Positions 20,475 through 30,014 of a stretch of 64,000 nt of DNA are shown piece after piece. The translations under genes were made by a program, and so were the position numbers. The DNA is from Hyphomicrobiales bacterium (lineage in GTDB: Bacteria; Pseudomonadota; Alphaproteobacteria; Rhizobiales; Beijerinckiaceae): NCBI GenBank assembly GCA_930633525.1, contig CAKNFP010000001.1, positions 1,590,001-1,654,000 on the forward strand. Reading direction: 5' to 3'. Within the stretch, counting starts at the first letter, position 1. Each line of letters starts with the position of its first letter. The notes under the pieces were generated by a model that ran no database searches, had not been told where the DNA came from, and saw only the letters and a list, made by a program, of their open reading frames with translations.

Positions 20475-21557
20475 TCAGTTTTCGAAGCGTTTTCCGACCT
20501 TGTCGACGCTATCCTTGGTCACGAGTTGGGCGCGCGTGTCGAGATTGGCTGCCGAGATTCCCCGGTCGATCTGCAAATAGAGCTGCGCCACTGGCCAGAA
20601 CCCTTGCAGGAAAGGCTGCTGACCAAGTGAACCAGTGAGGGCGCCGGTCCGGATCTGCTCCTGCTGTTTCGGACCGAGATCGAAACCGAAGGCACAGACC
20701 TTTCCGTTGAGCTTGAGCTGGCTGATGGCATCACCCAGAGCCGGCGTCACGAAGCCGTTGGCGGCGAAGGCACCGACGACGTCCTTGCGGCTTTCAATCA
20801 GCGTAACGATCGAGCCGACGATGTTGTCCTTATCGACGTCGATGCCAATGTTCTGGGGACCGGCGTCGACCTTGAAGTCCTTGAGCTTGCCCGCCGCATT
20901 CAGCGCTTTCACCGTGGCCTGAAAGGCGGCCGTGATGCGGTTGTTGACCTCGACATTGCCGAGAGTGGTCGTCGACGGAAAGATGATGCTGCCGCCCTTG
21001 ACGTCGTTCTTGATCAGGCATTGCGCGAGCGCCTCGCCGCCGATCGCGGCGGCGCCGGCATCCTGACCGGTGTGAGAGATCTGAGAGCGGCCCGCGAGAT
21101 TGGGATCGAACGAATTGGTGGTTGCGACGGGTATTCCCTTGGCCTGCAGCTTCTTGACGATGTCGTCATAGGCGCCGGACTGCGGTGTCGTCATGATCAC
21201 GCCGTCGATCGTCGGGTCATTGATCACCTGGTTGATGATCTCGATCTCACGGGGAATGTCGTCGACGGGAGCCTCGGAGCCAAGTGTGATCAGATTGATC
21301 CCGAAGGCGTTGGCGGCGGCCTTTGCCCCGACATAGGTCGGGTCGAAGAAGCCGTTGCCGGCCGTGTGCGTGATAATGGCAAAGGTAAGCTTGCCATCCT
21401 TGGAGTTGAAATTCTTGGTGTCTGGCGATTCCTTCGCTGCGTCTTCGAAGGAATAACCACCTACGGCCTTCGAGAGCGCGCCGGACTGAGCATGGGCAGC
21501 AACACTGCCCAAGGAAACGCCAGCCACAAGCGCGGTGGCAAGAGCGAGGGTTTTCAT
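20475..21557 (-). CDS. Sugar ABC transporter substrate-binding protein (system A)
   Basis: A 360-residue periplasmic binding protein of the ribose-type (Peripla_BP_4) family. The signal peptide ends near AAHAQ. The mature part starts about 35 residues before the fold (KLTFAIITHTAGNGFFDPTYVGAKAAA), has the hinge-region block DGVIMTTPQSG, and ends with QLVTKDSVDKV. The ATG at 21557 follows GGGGAGG. It sits 236 bases upstream of the double permease and is assigned to that system by position. The ligand is unknown. Confidence 0.9.
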   Translation of the reverse strand: MKTLALATALVAGVSLGSVAAHAQSGALSKAVGGYSFEDAAKESPDTKNFNSKDGKLTFAIITHTAGNGFFDPTYVGAKAAANAFGINLITLGSEAPVDDIPREIEIINQVINDPTIDGVIMTTPQSGAYDDIVKKLQAKGIPVATTNSFDPNLAGRSQISHTGQDAGAAAIGGEALAQCLIKNDVKGGSIIFPSTTTLGNVEVNNRITAAFQATVKALNAAGKLKDFKVDAGPQNIGIDVDKDNIVGSIVTLIESRKDVVGAFAANGFVTPALGDAISQLKLNGKVCAFGFDLGPKQQEQIRTGALTGSLGQQPFLQGFWPVAQLYLQIDRGISAANLDTRAQLVTKDSVDKVGKRFEN

Positions 21558-21714
21558 TTGATGCCTCCCCAACGGGTTATTTGATCGAACACCGGACAAC
21601 GTTGCCCGTGCCTGTACATGTTTATGCTGCACTAATCTTTTGCAGGACCAGTCTCGATACTTGCAATTCGTGCGGCACGAGATGGGAGAGCGGACCTCTC
21701 CCATCTCAGTAGCG

Positions 21715-22665
21715 TCACTTCAGAAACTCGGCCACATTATCCTTGGTGACGACATCAAGGCCGACATAGTTGATTGGCTCGACCTTCTCGCCCTTCTTCA
21801 GCGCCAGCAGCATGTCCATGGCCTTCTCGCCCATCTCGAATGGCCGCTGCCCCACGAGCACATTGGCATAGCCGTCACGTAAAAGTTCGAGCTCCACCTT
21901 GAGCGTGTCGGGCATGACAAGCGCGAGCTTGCCGCTCTCATAGTTTTTCTTGTGAGCGTTCACGAAACCCTTGTAGGCCTCGGGAGCGAAGAGCGCCCAG
22001 CCGCCGACGGGCACCACCGCATCCACATTGGGATTAGCGGTGACCATGTCGCTCAGCTGTTGGACAGCGAGCGCCGAGTCGTCATTGCAGTAGCTTGGCG
22101 ATCCGCTGGCTTCCTTCCAGCCCGCGGCCTTCACCACTTCATAGAGGCCCGCGAGCCGCTCGTTCAGATTCTCGGCGGCCGGTCCTCCCGACTGGGTGAT
22201 GAACGTGCCCGGCTGCGGCTTGCGCTTGATGAGCTCGCGCCCGAGCTGACGGCCCATCTCCTTGTTGTCGGTGCCGACATAGGCCTGACGCGCGGACTTC
22301 GGCGAATCCGCATCAAAAGTGATAACGGCGATGCCCGCGTCGCGCGCCTGCTTGATGACATTGACTGCGGCCTCGGCGTCCGACACGGAGATCGCCAATC
22401 CGTCCACCCGTTGCGTAATGAGATCCTGGATAATCTGCACCTGGCTTGCGGGCTCGTGTTCGATCGGCCCCTTGTAGATGCATTCGACGTTGCCGAGTTC
22501 CTTGGCGCGCTTCATGCAGCCGTCGCGCGACAGGTCGAAATAGGGGTTGTTCATCGCCTTCGGGACGATGGCGAAGCGCATTTTCTGCTGGGCTATGGCT
22601 GGTGGCGCCAGTGCCGGCATTGCGATGGCTACCGCGGCGAGTGCGGTCAAAATGAAGCGTTTCAT
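21715..22665 (-). CDS. Sugar ABC transporter substrate-binding protein (system B)
   Basis: A 316-residue ribose-type binding protein with a signal peptide (FILTALAAVAIAMPALA, cleavage near AIAQ). Fold markers are FAIVPKAMNNPYFDLSRDGC, LITQRVDGLAISVSD and ITFDADSP. The ATG at 22665 is preceded by GGGAGAG, with an in-frame TTG just before it. It follows the system B permease by 76 bases. It is only distantly like the system A binding protein, so the two probably bind different ligands. Confidence 0.92.
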   Translation of the reverse strand: MKRFILTALAAVAIAMPALAPPAIAQQKMRFAIVPKAMNNPYFDLSRDGCMKRAKELGNVECIYKGPIEHEPASQVQIIQDLITQRVDGLAISVSDAEAAVNVIKQARDAGIAVITFDADSPKSARQAYVGTDNKEMGRQLGRELIKRKPQPGTFITQSGGPAAENLNERLAGLYEVVKAAGWKEASGSPSYCNDDSALAVQQLSDMVTANPNVDAVVPVGGWALFAPEAYKGFVNAHKKNYESGKLALVMPDTLKVELELLRDGYANVLVGQRPFEMGEKAMDMLLALKKGEKVEPINYVGLDVVTKDNVAEFLK

Positions 22666-22741
22666 CAATGTCTCTCCCTGACTTGCGCGTAGGGCTTATC
22701 GCGCCCCTGATACGTGCTTGTAGGCGGCCGGCGGTGCTCGC

Positions 22742-23782
22742 TTAGGCCGCGCGTAGGCTCCTTAACCGATCGACAATGGCGGCGAAGATGATGATCATGC
22801 CGATGATGGCGGTCTGCCAGTAACTGTCTGCGCCGGCGAGTACGAGGCCGTTGCGAATGACCTCGATCAGCGCGGCGCCAATGATCGCCCCGACGGGGCC
22901 GCCTGTTCCACCCGCGAGATTCGCGCCACCAATCACCGCTGCGGCGATGATGGTGAGTTCGTAACCTGTTGCCAGGTTGGCCTGTGCAGCGCCGAGCCAG
23001 CCCGACATGAGAATGCCGGCAAAGCCGGCGGTGATGCTGCAGGCGACGTAGACGCCGATCTTGACCCGTTCCACGGCAACGCCTGTCAAGGCCGCAGCGC
23101 GTTCGTTGCCGCCGATGGCGAAGATATGGCGTCCTGCCGCCGTGTGGTGCAGCATGAAGCCCATGATCGCCGCTCCAACAAGGAGATAGACGAGCGGGAT
23201 GGGCAACCCGAAGAGCTTGCCGTTGGTCAGCGCATAGAATGTATCGACCCCGGGTCCCCCCGGTGCCTGGCTCCGCCCCTTGGTGATCACATAGGTGAGG
23301 CCGCGACAGATCGACAGCATGCCAAGGGTCACGACGAAGGGCGACAGTTTGAGGCGCGCGATGAGAAGGCCGTTGACGAGCCCGATGAAGCCCGCGACCG
23401 CCAGCCCGATGAGGAGCGCAAGGGGCATGGAGACAAAGCCGAGTGCCGTCTCGGCAATCCATTTCATGACGATCATCGTCACGACCGCCGTCAGCGCCAT
23501 GACCGATCCGACCGAGAGGTCGATCCCGCCGGTGATGATGACGAGCGTTGCCCCGAGCGCCACGATGCCCACATAGGAAAAATTCTGCGAGGTGCGCAGA
23601 AGGTTCTCTGGGCTCAGGAAATTGTCGGCCACGAAGGAGATGGCGATGGTAATGATGAGAAAGGCCAGGACCACATAGGCCGTTTGCGACGCAAAAAAGC
23701 CGCGCTGCCACCAAGCCACGCGGCCCACATTGGTAAACCCGCTTTCGCCCGTATGTCGTCCGGCGGTCGATAAATCGTCCAT
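22742..23782 (-). CDS. Sugar ABC transporter permease (system B)
   Basis: A 346-residue RbsC-type permease with 8-10 membrane helices. Family markers are TGGIDLSVGSVMAL, FAIGGNERAAALTGV and IGGANLAGGTGGPVGA. Its start overlaps the stop of the ATPase gene (TGATG), so both are coupled. As a single permease it would function as a homodimer, in contrast with the fused permease of system A. Confidence 0.94.
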   Translation of the reverse strand: MDDLSTAGRHTGESGFTNVGRVAWWQRGFFASQTAYVVLAFLIITIAISFVADNFLSPENLLRTSQNFSYVGIVALGATLVIITGGIDLSVGSVMALTAVVTMIVMKWIAETALGFVSMPLALLIGLAVAGFIGLVNGLLIARLKLSPFVVTLGMLSICRGLTYVITKGRSQAPGGPGVDTFYALTNGKLFGLPIPLVYLLVGAAIMGFMLHHTAAGRHIFAIGGNERAAALTGVAVERVKIGVYVACSITAGFAGILMSGWLGAAQANLATGYELTIIAAAVIGGANLAGGTGGPVGAIIGAALIEVIRNGLVLAGADSYWQTAIIGMIIIFAAIVDRLRSLRAA

Positions 23783-24522
23783 CAGGCGGCCTCCTTGGCG
23801 CCGGTGATAAGGGCGGTGACCTCTTCGGGGCTCGAACTCCCAATCGGTTTGTCAGCCACCTTGGACCCGCGTCGCAGCACCACGACGCGATCGCAGACGG
23901 TGAAGACATCTGGCATGCGGTGCGAAATCAGGATGACGGCGATACCGGCGTCGCGCAGGCGGCGGATCAGATCGAGCACCTCCGCGACCTGGCGTACCGA
24001 AATCGCTGCGGTCGGCTCGTCCATGAGCACGAGCTTCGCCTTCTTGAGCCGTGTGCGGGCTATGGCAACGGCCTGGCGCTGGCCGCCGGACATCTGCCGC
24101 ACGAGATCGTCGGCGCGCGTTTCCGACTTCAGTTCCTGGAAAAGCTCCGAGGCGCGCCTGTTCATCGCCGCATGGTCGAGAATCGACAGAGGCCCTAGCC
24201 GTCGCTTGAGCTCACGGCCAAGGAAGACATTGGCGGCCGCTGTCAGATTGTCGGCAAGAGCAAGGTCCTGGTAGACCACCTCGATCCCGACCGAGCGTGC
24301 ATCAATCGGGCGCGAGAAGTGCACCGGCTGATCATCGAAGACCATCGCTCCGTGCGAAGGCGGGAAATTGCCCGCGATGACCTTCACGAGCGTCGATTTT
24401 CCGGCGCCATTGTCGCCCATCAAGCCGACGACTTCGCCGGCGGCGACCGTTAGGTCGATCTCCGACAGGGCGCGTATGGCACCGAATTCCTTGCTCACCC
24501 CTCGCAGTTTCAGGAGCGTCAA
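23782..24522 (-). CDS. Sugar ABC transporter ATPase, single domain (system B)
   Basis: A 246-residue single-NBD ATPase. Walker A is GLMGDNGAGKST, the Q-loop YQDLALA, the signature QMSGGQRQAVAIART, Walker B LVLMDEPTAAIS, and the switch ISHR. The chosen start is a TTG at 24522 with GGGAGAG at good spacing; it gives the family N-terminus (TLLKLRGVSKEFG). A longer TTG start at 24600 lacks family similarity. It is first in the six-gene operon that runs to 17171, divergent from the dehydrogenase gene. Confidence 0.9.
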   Translation of the reverse strand: MTLLKLRGVSKEFGAIRALSEIDLTVAAGEVVGLMGDNGAGKSTLVKVIAGNFPPSHGAMVFDDQPVHFSRPIDARSVGIEVVYQDLALADNLTAAANVFLGRELKRRLGPLSILDHAAMNRRASELFQELKSETRADDLVRQMSGGQRQAVAIARTRLKKAKLVLMDEPTAAISVRQVAEVLDLIRRLRDAGIAVILISHRMPDVFTVCDRVVVLRRGSKVADKPIGSSSPEEVTALITGAKEAA

Positions 24523-24876
24523 GTGTCTCTCCCTGGTCTGGTTGTTGGCCTTCAATGGGCGCGTTGATGTGACGATGCCCAAAGGCTCTGTCTTCCGCAA
24601 GCCCTCATTTGGTTCAATAGCGTAGAATAATGATGTTCGATGATCAGGTATATTATCCTATATGCCGAACGGATCCGGCGAGCGTAAATGTGCATAAGAT
24701 AATGATAAAATTAAGGAAAATCGGGATGTCGTATATTGACCTTGGGCAAGGCCCTGATGATTTTCGGGTTGGTGCATACGTGTGGGGTTGACGTACGGCC
24801 CGCTTTCGCCGCGTGTTGAGAGGCGATCATCAGAATGAGCCGGCTCGATCCAGGCCGGCGAGGTGGAGGGCAGCCC
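24523..24876. other. Divergent control region of the sugar island
   Basis: This 354-base region separates the ABC operon from the dehydrogenase gene. The part from about 24600 to 24730 is AT-rich, with several TATATTAT/GATAATGAT-like elements, so promoters for both directions are expected. No confident LacI-type palindrome was found by eye. Confidence 0.4.
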
Positions 24877-25635
24877 ATGTCAGCGATCTATCCCGATCTA
24901 GCCAGCAAGACCGTTGTGATAACAGGTGGGGGTTCCGGTATCGGCGCCAGTATCGTGAGGCGTTTCGCAAACCAAGGCGCCAAGGTCGGGTTTCTTGATA
25001 TAAAGGAGACAGAGTCCCGCGCGCTGGTGGATGAGTTGCGCGCAGCCGGCGGCACGGTCCATTTCGAGAAGGCCGATGTGACGGATATTGACGCACTCGT
25101 CTCCGCGATTGCCGCGATCCGCGCCCAGTACGGTCCCATCGACATTCTTATTAACAACGCGGCTCACGATGAGCGCCATGCGACGGAAACGGTCACGCCC
25201 GCTTATTGGGACGACCGTATAGCCGTGAACCTTAAGCATCAGTTCTTTGCCGCTCAGGCCGTTCTGCCGGACATGAAAGCCAGGAAGAGCGGGGTCATCA
25301 TCAATTTCGGCTCGACATCGTGGATGGTCGGTCAAGGAAACATGGCCGTCTATACCGCCTCGAAATCAGCAGTGATCGGCCTTACCCGTTCGCTTGCCCG
25401 TGATTTCGGGCCGGACAATATACGCGTCAACGCGATCGCGCCGGGCTGGATCATGACGGAACGGCAGATCGAGAAGTGGCTGACGCCTGAGGGGGAAGAG
25501 GAACTGATGCGGCGGCAATGTTTGAAGCGCAAGCTTGTCCCCGATGAGCTGGCTCGTTTCACCGTCTTTCTCGCTTCGGAGGAGGCGTCAGCTTGCACCA
25601 GCCAGCACTATGTCGTGGACGGCGGATGGGTCTAG
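24877..25635 (+). CDS. Short-chain dehydrogenase/reductase
   Basis: A 252-residue classical SDR. The nucleotide site is TGGGSGIGASIVRRFA with LDIKE after strand 2, which suggests NAD(H) preference. NNAAHDERH, the catalytic Ser in FGSTS, and YTASK (Tyr near 159, Lys +4) complete the active site. The ATG at 24877 follows GGAGGG; an in-frame ATG at 24835 is less supported. It is divergent from the ABC operon and probably oxidises the imported sugar or polyol. Confidence 0.9.
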   Translation: MSAIYPDLASKTVVITGGGSGIGASIVRRFANQGAKVGFLDIKETESRALVDELRAAGGTVHFEKADVTDIDALVSAIAAIRAQYGPIDILINNAAHDERHATETVTPAYWDDRIAVNLKHQFFAAQAVLPDMKARKSGVIINFGSTSWMVGQGNMAVYTASKSAVIGLTRSLARDFGPDNIRVNAIAPGWIMTERQIEKWLTPEGEEELMRRQCLKRKLVPDELARFTVFLASEEASACTSQHYVVDGGWV

Positions 25636-26407
25636 GCCGGACCAGCCGCGGGGTGAAGCAGATTCTCGGGGCGCGAGGTGGGCCGTCTCTGCTGGTGCTT
25701 TTGCGCAGAATGCGAAGCACTGGGGTTTCTGCAACCTTAGATTGTCAACAGCTCGGCGATTCGTTGTGAAGTCGCTGTGATCGTTGCCTGGTACCGTCGC
25801 AGGTCACGAATGCATAAAGTTCTCGGTCGCTGCCTCAGCGTCTGCGCGTGCTGCCAGCGCCGACCATCCTTCCGATGGGTCTCATCCAATCGTACGAGCC
25901 CTTACGTTGCTCAAGAGGAGCACCGAGCGGCAGCGTTGACATTCAACCGGACGCGGGGCGGCGCCAAGCATCTGCGTCCACGGTGACTGGCGTGGCTTTG
26001 ATTCTCCGAATCGTGCGGCGGCAAGGCTGCATTTTTGAGGCGTTGAGGATGCGGAACCGGATTGTGCAACGCGGCAACTTATCGATGAGCGCTCGATCGG
26101 GCAGAAATGGCCCGCTAGCAGGGCGTTTTCAGTGTCGTTTATGCAACATCGGGGTCAAAAACACCCGTAACCCGCCGTCTATGCTTTGGAACAGATTGAA
26201 CCTGACGCTTCTGTCCAGCATGGTAATGAGGCGTCGGGGGCACCCGTTACGCATCGCGGGTTAAGCCGCTGGCATGGGCTCCAAGGGGGCAGGTGACCGG
26301 AGGGTAACCCACAAAAACGGGGAAATGGGCACCTTCGGATTTCAGCTGTCGGTTGAGGTTCGAAATTAAGCCTGCTCCCAATGGGTCTCGATTTTTTGGA
26401 GGTCAGA
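25636..26407. other. Intergenic region upstream of porin 1
   Basis: These 772 bases contain no supported gene or RNA. The GGAGG ribosome site of the porin is at the far end. Short frames here lack ribosome sites and family features. Confidence 0.45.
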
Positions 26408-27745
26408 ATGAAGCTCGTTAAGAGCCTTCTACTCGGTAGCGCTGCAGGCTTCGCCGCGGTTGCCGGAGCTCAAGCCGCAGATCTTCCCATGACGAAGGCT
26501 GCGCCGGTTGACTATGTTCGCGTTTGCTCGGTCCACGGCGCGGGCTTCTTCTACATTCCTGGCAGTGACACCTGCATCAAGCTCGGCGGCCGTGTTCGCG
26601 CCGAGTTCATGTATCAGCAGCCGCTTAACAACGGTTTTGGGCAGGGCCGCAATCGTGATGCGACCGGCTTCCGTGGCCGTGGTCAGCTCGACGTTGATGC
26701 CCGCACGTCCTCCGAGTGGGGCACGGTCCGCGCGTTCTTCCGCTTCCAGCTGACGCGTGATTCGGGCGTCTACCGCGCGACCTATGCTGGTCCGCAGGGC
26801 AGCACCACCAACTCGAACCTGGATAAGGCTTTCATCCAGTTCGCCGGCTTCACGGCTGGTATCGCGCAGTCGTTCTTCGACTTCTATGCTGAGTCGCTGA
26901 ACTGGGGCACCGCTCCTGGCATCATCCCGGGTTCGGACCAAGGCGCGACGCAGCTCCTCGCCTACACCGCTACTTTCGGTTCGGGCTTCTCGGCGACGAT
27001 CTCGCTCGAAGATCGTAACCAGCGCGCCGTTGCTGGTGGAACTGTCGGCTATTATACCTATAATAGCGCTGGTCAGCGCATGCCCGACGTCGTCGGTGTC
27101 CTGCGTGTCGATCAGGGTTGGGGTTCCGCCCAGTTGTCGGGTGCCGTTCGTCAGTTGAATTCCTCTATGTTGGATTACAACTATGGCGCCAACAACCTCA
27201 TCGGCACCAGCCGCGTGGACAACAAGTATGGCTATGCCATCCAGGGTGGTGTGAAGATCAACCTGCCGATGCTCGCTGCTGGTGACCAGCTTTGGTTGCA
27301 GGCTGCTTATGCAGAAGGCGCTTTGAGCTACATCGGTGTGACGGGCACGCCGGGTATCGGCGGTCTTGCTACCTACCTGCCGGTGTCGGACTACGTGATC
27401 CCGACAGTCGCTGGATATGCCGATGGCAGTGTCAAGCTGACGAAGGGCTGGAACGTTCTTGGTGCATTCCTGCACTACTGGACCCCGAACCTGCGTTCCA
27501 CACTCTGGGGCAGCTACACGTCGGTTGACTTCCCTGGTCAGGTTGTTGCCGGCAGCGTCTATCGCGACTTCAAGGTCTTCCAGGCGGCTTCGGCTTTGAT
27601 CTGGTCGCCGGTGAAGGCGATGGATATCGGCGTGGAAGTCCTCTACGCCAAGGTCGACGCCAAGCGCAATTGGGCCTCGCCGGTTTACCAGAAGGGCTCT
27701 GAAGATCAGTGGCAGGGTCGTATCCGCTTCCAGCGCGATTTCTGA
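26408..27745 (+). CDS. Omp2b-type porin 1
   Basis: A 445-residue outer-membrane porin of the Hyphomicrobiales Porin_2 family. The signal peptide (KSLLLGSAAGFAAVAGAQA) is cleaved before ADLPMTKAAPVDYVRVCS. The first strand region holds the conserved cysteine pair (VCSVHGAGFFYIPGSDTC), and the C-terminus ends in Phe (IRFQRDF), the signal for beta-barrel assembly. The ATG at 26408 follows TTGGAGG. It is followed by a strong terminator and by a paralogue. It probably gives general diffusion of small hydrophilic solutes. Confidence 0.95.
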   Translation: MKLVKSLLLGSAAGFAAVAGAQAADLPMTKAAPVDYVRVCSVHGAGFFYIPGSDTCIKLGGRVRAEFMYQQPLNNGFGQGRNRDATGFRGRGQLDVDARTSSEWGTVRAFFRFQLTRDSGVYRATYAGPQGSTTNSNLDKAFIQFAGFTAGIAQSFFDFYAESLNWGTAPGIIPGSDQGATQLLAYTATFGSGFSATISLEDRNQRAVAGGTVGYYTYNSAGQRMPDVVGVLRVDQGWGSAQLSGAVRQLNSSMLDYNYGANNLIGTSRVDNKYGYAIQGGVKINLPMLAAGDQLWLQAAYAEGALSYIGVTGTPGIGGLATYLPVSDYVIPTVAGYADGSVKLTKGWNVLGAFLHYWTPNLRSTLWGSYTSVDFPGQVVAGSVYRDFKVFQAASALIWSPVKAMDIGVEVLYAKVDAKRNWASPVYQKGSEDQWQGRIRFQRDF

Positions 27746-27773
27746 TCCAAGTCTGGACTCTCTGAGTTCACGG

Positions 27774-27802
27774 AACCCCGGTGCTCGCACCGGGGTTTTT
27801 TT
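27774..27802 (+). terminator. Rho-independent terminator of porin 1
   Basis: AACCCCGGTGC / GCACCGGGGTT with a tight loop is followed by seven T. It starts 29 bases after the stop codon. Confidence 0.93.
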
Positions 27803-28436
27803 ATTGACGCGAGCCTGCAGCTCATTCAGTCGACCTGCACATTAGGGGAATGGCGCAGACGGTGCTTGCGGAGGGCTGGCAGCTCTCTTTTCGCTAAAGG
27901 CGGCAGCTGCGCCGGCCGATGTGGACCTGAGGAGATCAATCTCGCTGTCGCGTCTTCATCCCAATGTGGCCCGGCCGCTTGCGGAAGCTTGAAGTTATAT
28001 TTGTTGATGTTTCAATCTATACTTTTATCTTAGCTTAATTTTGAGCGGCGGCGCGTTTGTATCAGAATTTTTATATATTGAGAGATGATTGACCGCTTTA
28101 CGATCGTTTTTGGCAAATTTATATTTTAGCCGATACGTAAAGCGCCGGCTCCATGGGTGGAAATTCGGCCCGTTGCGGCATTTTGGCTGTTTAATGGGCG
28201 AAAATGAGGTGGGCTCTGCGTAATTGTATATGGATATTACTATATTAGATTCGTAATTGCCCATATATTGGGCTTTATGGATTTGAATTGAGTAAATATT
28301 ATTCATATACATGTTGCTCTTTTTGCAGCATATATGGCCCTGATGATTTCAATAGATGATTTTAATCGACGGGAGTTGAAAGCCGCGCGTAAAGTGTTTC
28401 TGGATACTACGGCCCTTGCCGTTGGAGGAGACTCTA
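27803..28436. other. AT-rich intergenic region upstream of porin 2
   Basis: No gene is supported. The segment from about 28000 to 28340 is far more AT-rich than the surroundings, with repeated ATAT/TTTTATAT tracts. The ribosome site GGAGGAG is directly before porin 2. Confidence 0.5.
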
Positions 28437-29723
28437 ATGCGTCTGGCTTCTATTGTGCTTTTGAGCTCTGTTGCCGCGTTTGCTGCCGTATCGCAAGGCC
28501 TGGCGGCCGACCTGCCGATGACGAAGGCTGCGCCTGTCGACTATGTCCGGGTTTGCTCGATTCACGGTGCGGGCTTCTTCTACATTCCCGGTGGTGATGT
28601 CTGTCTGAAAGTCGGCGGCTATGTTCGTGCCGAGTATCTTTACGCGCAGCCGAAATGGTCGGTTCCCGGCAATGGCCGTTCTGCGGACGCCACTGGCTTC
28701 CTCGCACGTGGCCGCCTTGAGGTCGATGCGCGTTCATCGTCCGAATGGGGCACGGTGCGTGCCTTCTTCCGCTTTGAGCTGACGCGTACATCAGGTGCCT
28801 ATCGTGCCTTGGGCGTGCCTGCCGGTAGCGTGACCGACTCGAGCCTCGACAAAGCCTTCATCCAGTTCGCTGGCTTCACGGCGGGTGTCGCCCAATCGTT
28901 CTTCGACTTCTACGCCAACGACCTGAACTACGGCGGCTCCCTGGGCTCCGATAATGGCCAGACCCAACTGCTGGCCTATTCCGCCACATTCGGCTCCGGT
29001 TTTTCCGCGACCATCGCGCTTGAGGATCGAAACCAGCGCAATGTCGGAACGAGCTACTATAATGCGGCCGGCCAGCGCTTGCCGGACGTTGTCGGCAATT
29101 TGCTCGTGGATCAGGACTGGGGCTCCGCGCAGCTCTCCGGCGCGCTCCATCAGCTCAATTCCGGCACCATCTACGGCTCGAACGTTTACGGCAGCCGGGT
29201 CGATTCGACTTATGGCTTTGCGGTTCAGGGTGGCGTGAAGGTTAAACTGCCGATGCTAGCCGCCGGCGACTACCTGTGGCTGCAGGCCGCCTATACGGAC
29301 GGCGCGCTCAGCTACATCGGTATCAACGGTGACCAGGCCATCGGGCCCTTGGTGGGCATTGCCGCGGATGGCGTGATCGTTAACGGCGACATCAAGAAGA
29401 CCAAGGGCTGGAACGCTCTCGCCGCGATGCTCCACTACTGGACACCGAATATTCGCCAGAGCGTCTTTGGTGGCTACACGAAGGTCAACTATTCAGGCGC
29501 CGTGACCTCTACCTATAATGGCCTGAGCGACTTCAATACTTGGACGGTGGGGTCCAATCTCATCTGGTCGCCGGTGAGCGCGATGGATATCGGTGTGGAG
29601 GTTCTCTACACCAAGCTCGATCCGAACGGCCGCACGCTTGTCTACGACAACGGCGTCACGGCGATCTACAAGTCTTCCGAGGACCAGTGGCAGGCGCGCC
29701 TGCGCTTCCAGCGGGATTTCTGA
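28437..29723 (+). CDS. Omp2b-type porin 2
   Basis: A 428-residue paralogue of the preceding porin. The signal peptide (LASIVLLSSVAAFAAVSQGLA) differs, but the mature N-terminus is the same (ADLPMTKAAPVDYVRVCS), and the cysteine pair and terminal Phe (RLRFQRDF) are kept. Differences concentrate in predicted loops. GGAGGAG precedes the ATG at 28437. With its own AT-rich leader and terminator it is probably expressed under different conditions from porin 1. Confidence 0.95.
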   Translation: MRLASIVLLSSVAAFAAVSQGLAADLPMTKAAPVDYVRVCSIHGAGFFYIPGGDVCLKVGGYVRAEYLYAQPKWSVPGNGRSADATGFLARGRLEVDARSSSEWGTVRAFFRFELTRTSGAYRALGVPAGSVTDSSLDKAFIQFAGFTAGVAQSFFDFYANDLNYGGSLGSDNGQTQLLAYSATFGSGFSATIALEDRNQRNVGTSYYNAAGQRLPDVVGNLLVDQDWGSAQLSGALHQLNSGTIYGSNVYGSRVDSTYGFAVQGGVKVKLPMLAAGDYLWLQAAYTDGALSYIGINGDQAIGPLVGIAADGVIVNGDIKKTKGWNALAAMLHYWTPNIRQSVFGGYTKVNYSGAVTSTYNGLSDFNTWTVGSNLIWSPVSAMDIGVEVLYTKLDPNGRTLVYDNGVTAIYKSSEDQWQARLRFQRDF

Positions 29724-29764
29724 TCGCGGGGCCGTCGCACCGAGCCAATTTCTGCCAGTGTCTC

Positions 29765-29795
29765 AAAATGGCGGCCCCTTGTGGCCGCCATTTTT
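29765..29795 (+). terminator. Rho-independent terminator of porin 2
   Basis: AAAATGGCGGCC and GGCCGCCATTTTT form a 12-bp stem with a 6-base loop, with T's at the 3' side. It starts 42 bases after the stop. Confidence 0.92.
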
Positions 29796-30014
29796 ACGTT
29801 CTGACATGCCAGCTCGCTAGCGGCCGCCTTGTGTAGCGGCGCGGCGGCTCACCCGTTCGCGCGCTTTATTGGCGAATTGATAATCCGCGTGGCTGTCGGC
29901 CTTCGCGGATAGTGAATGCGCTAAGAGGGACGCAGGGGATGAAAGGAAAGCGCGCCAGTTATCGCGCGGCCTGAAGGAGGTTCGCGACCAAGGCCAATTC
30001 ATCTGGAGCAATGG

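Noticed and set aside
25848..26264. 138-codon frame in the gap before porin 1
   Set aside because: No ribosome site, no family features and biased composition; probably chance.
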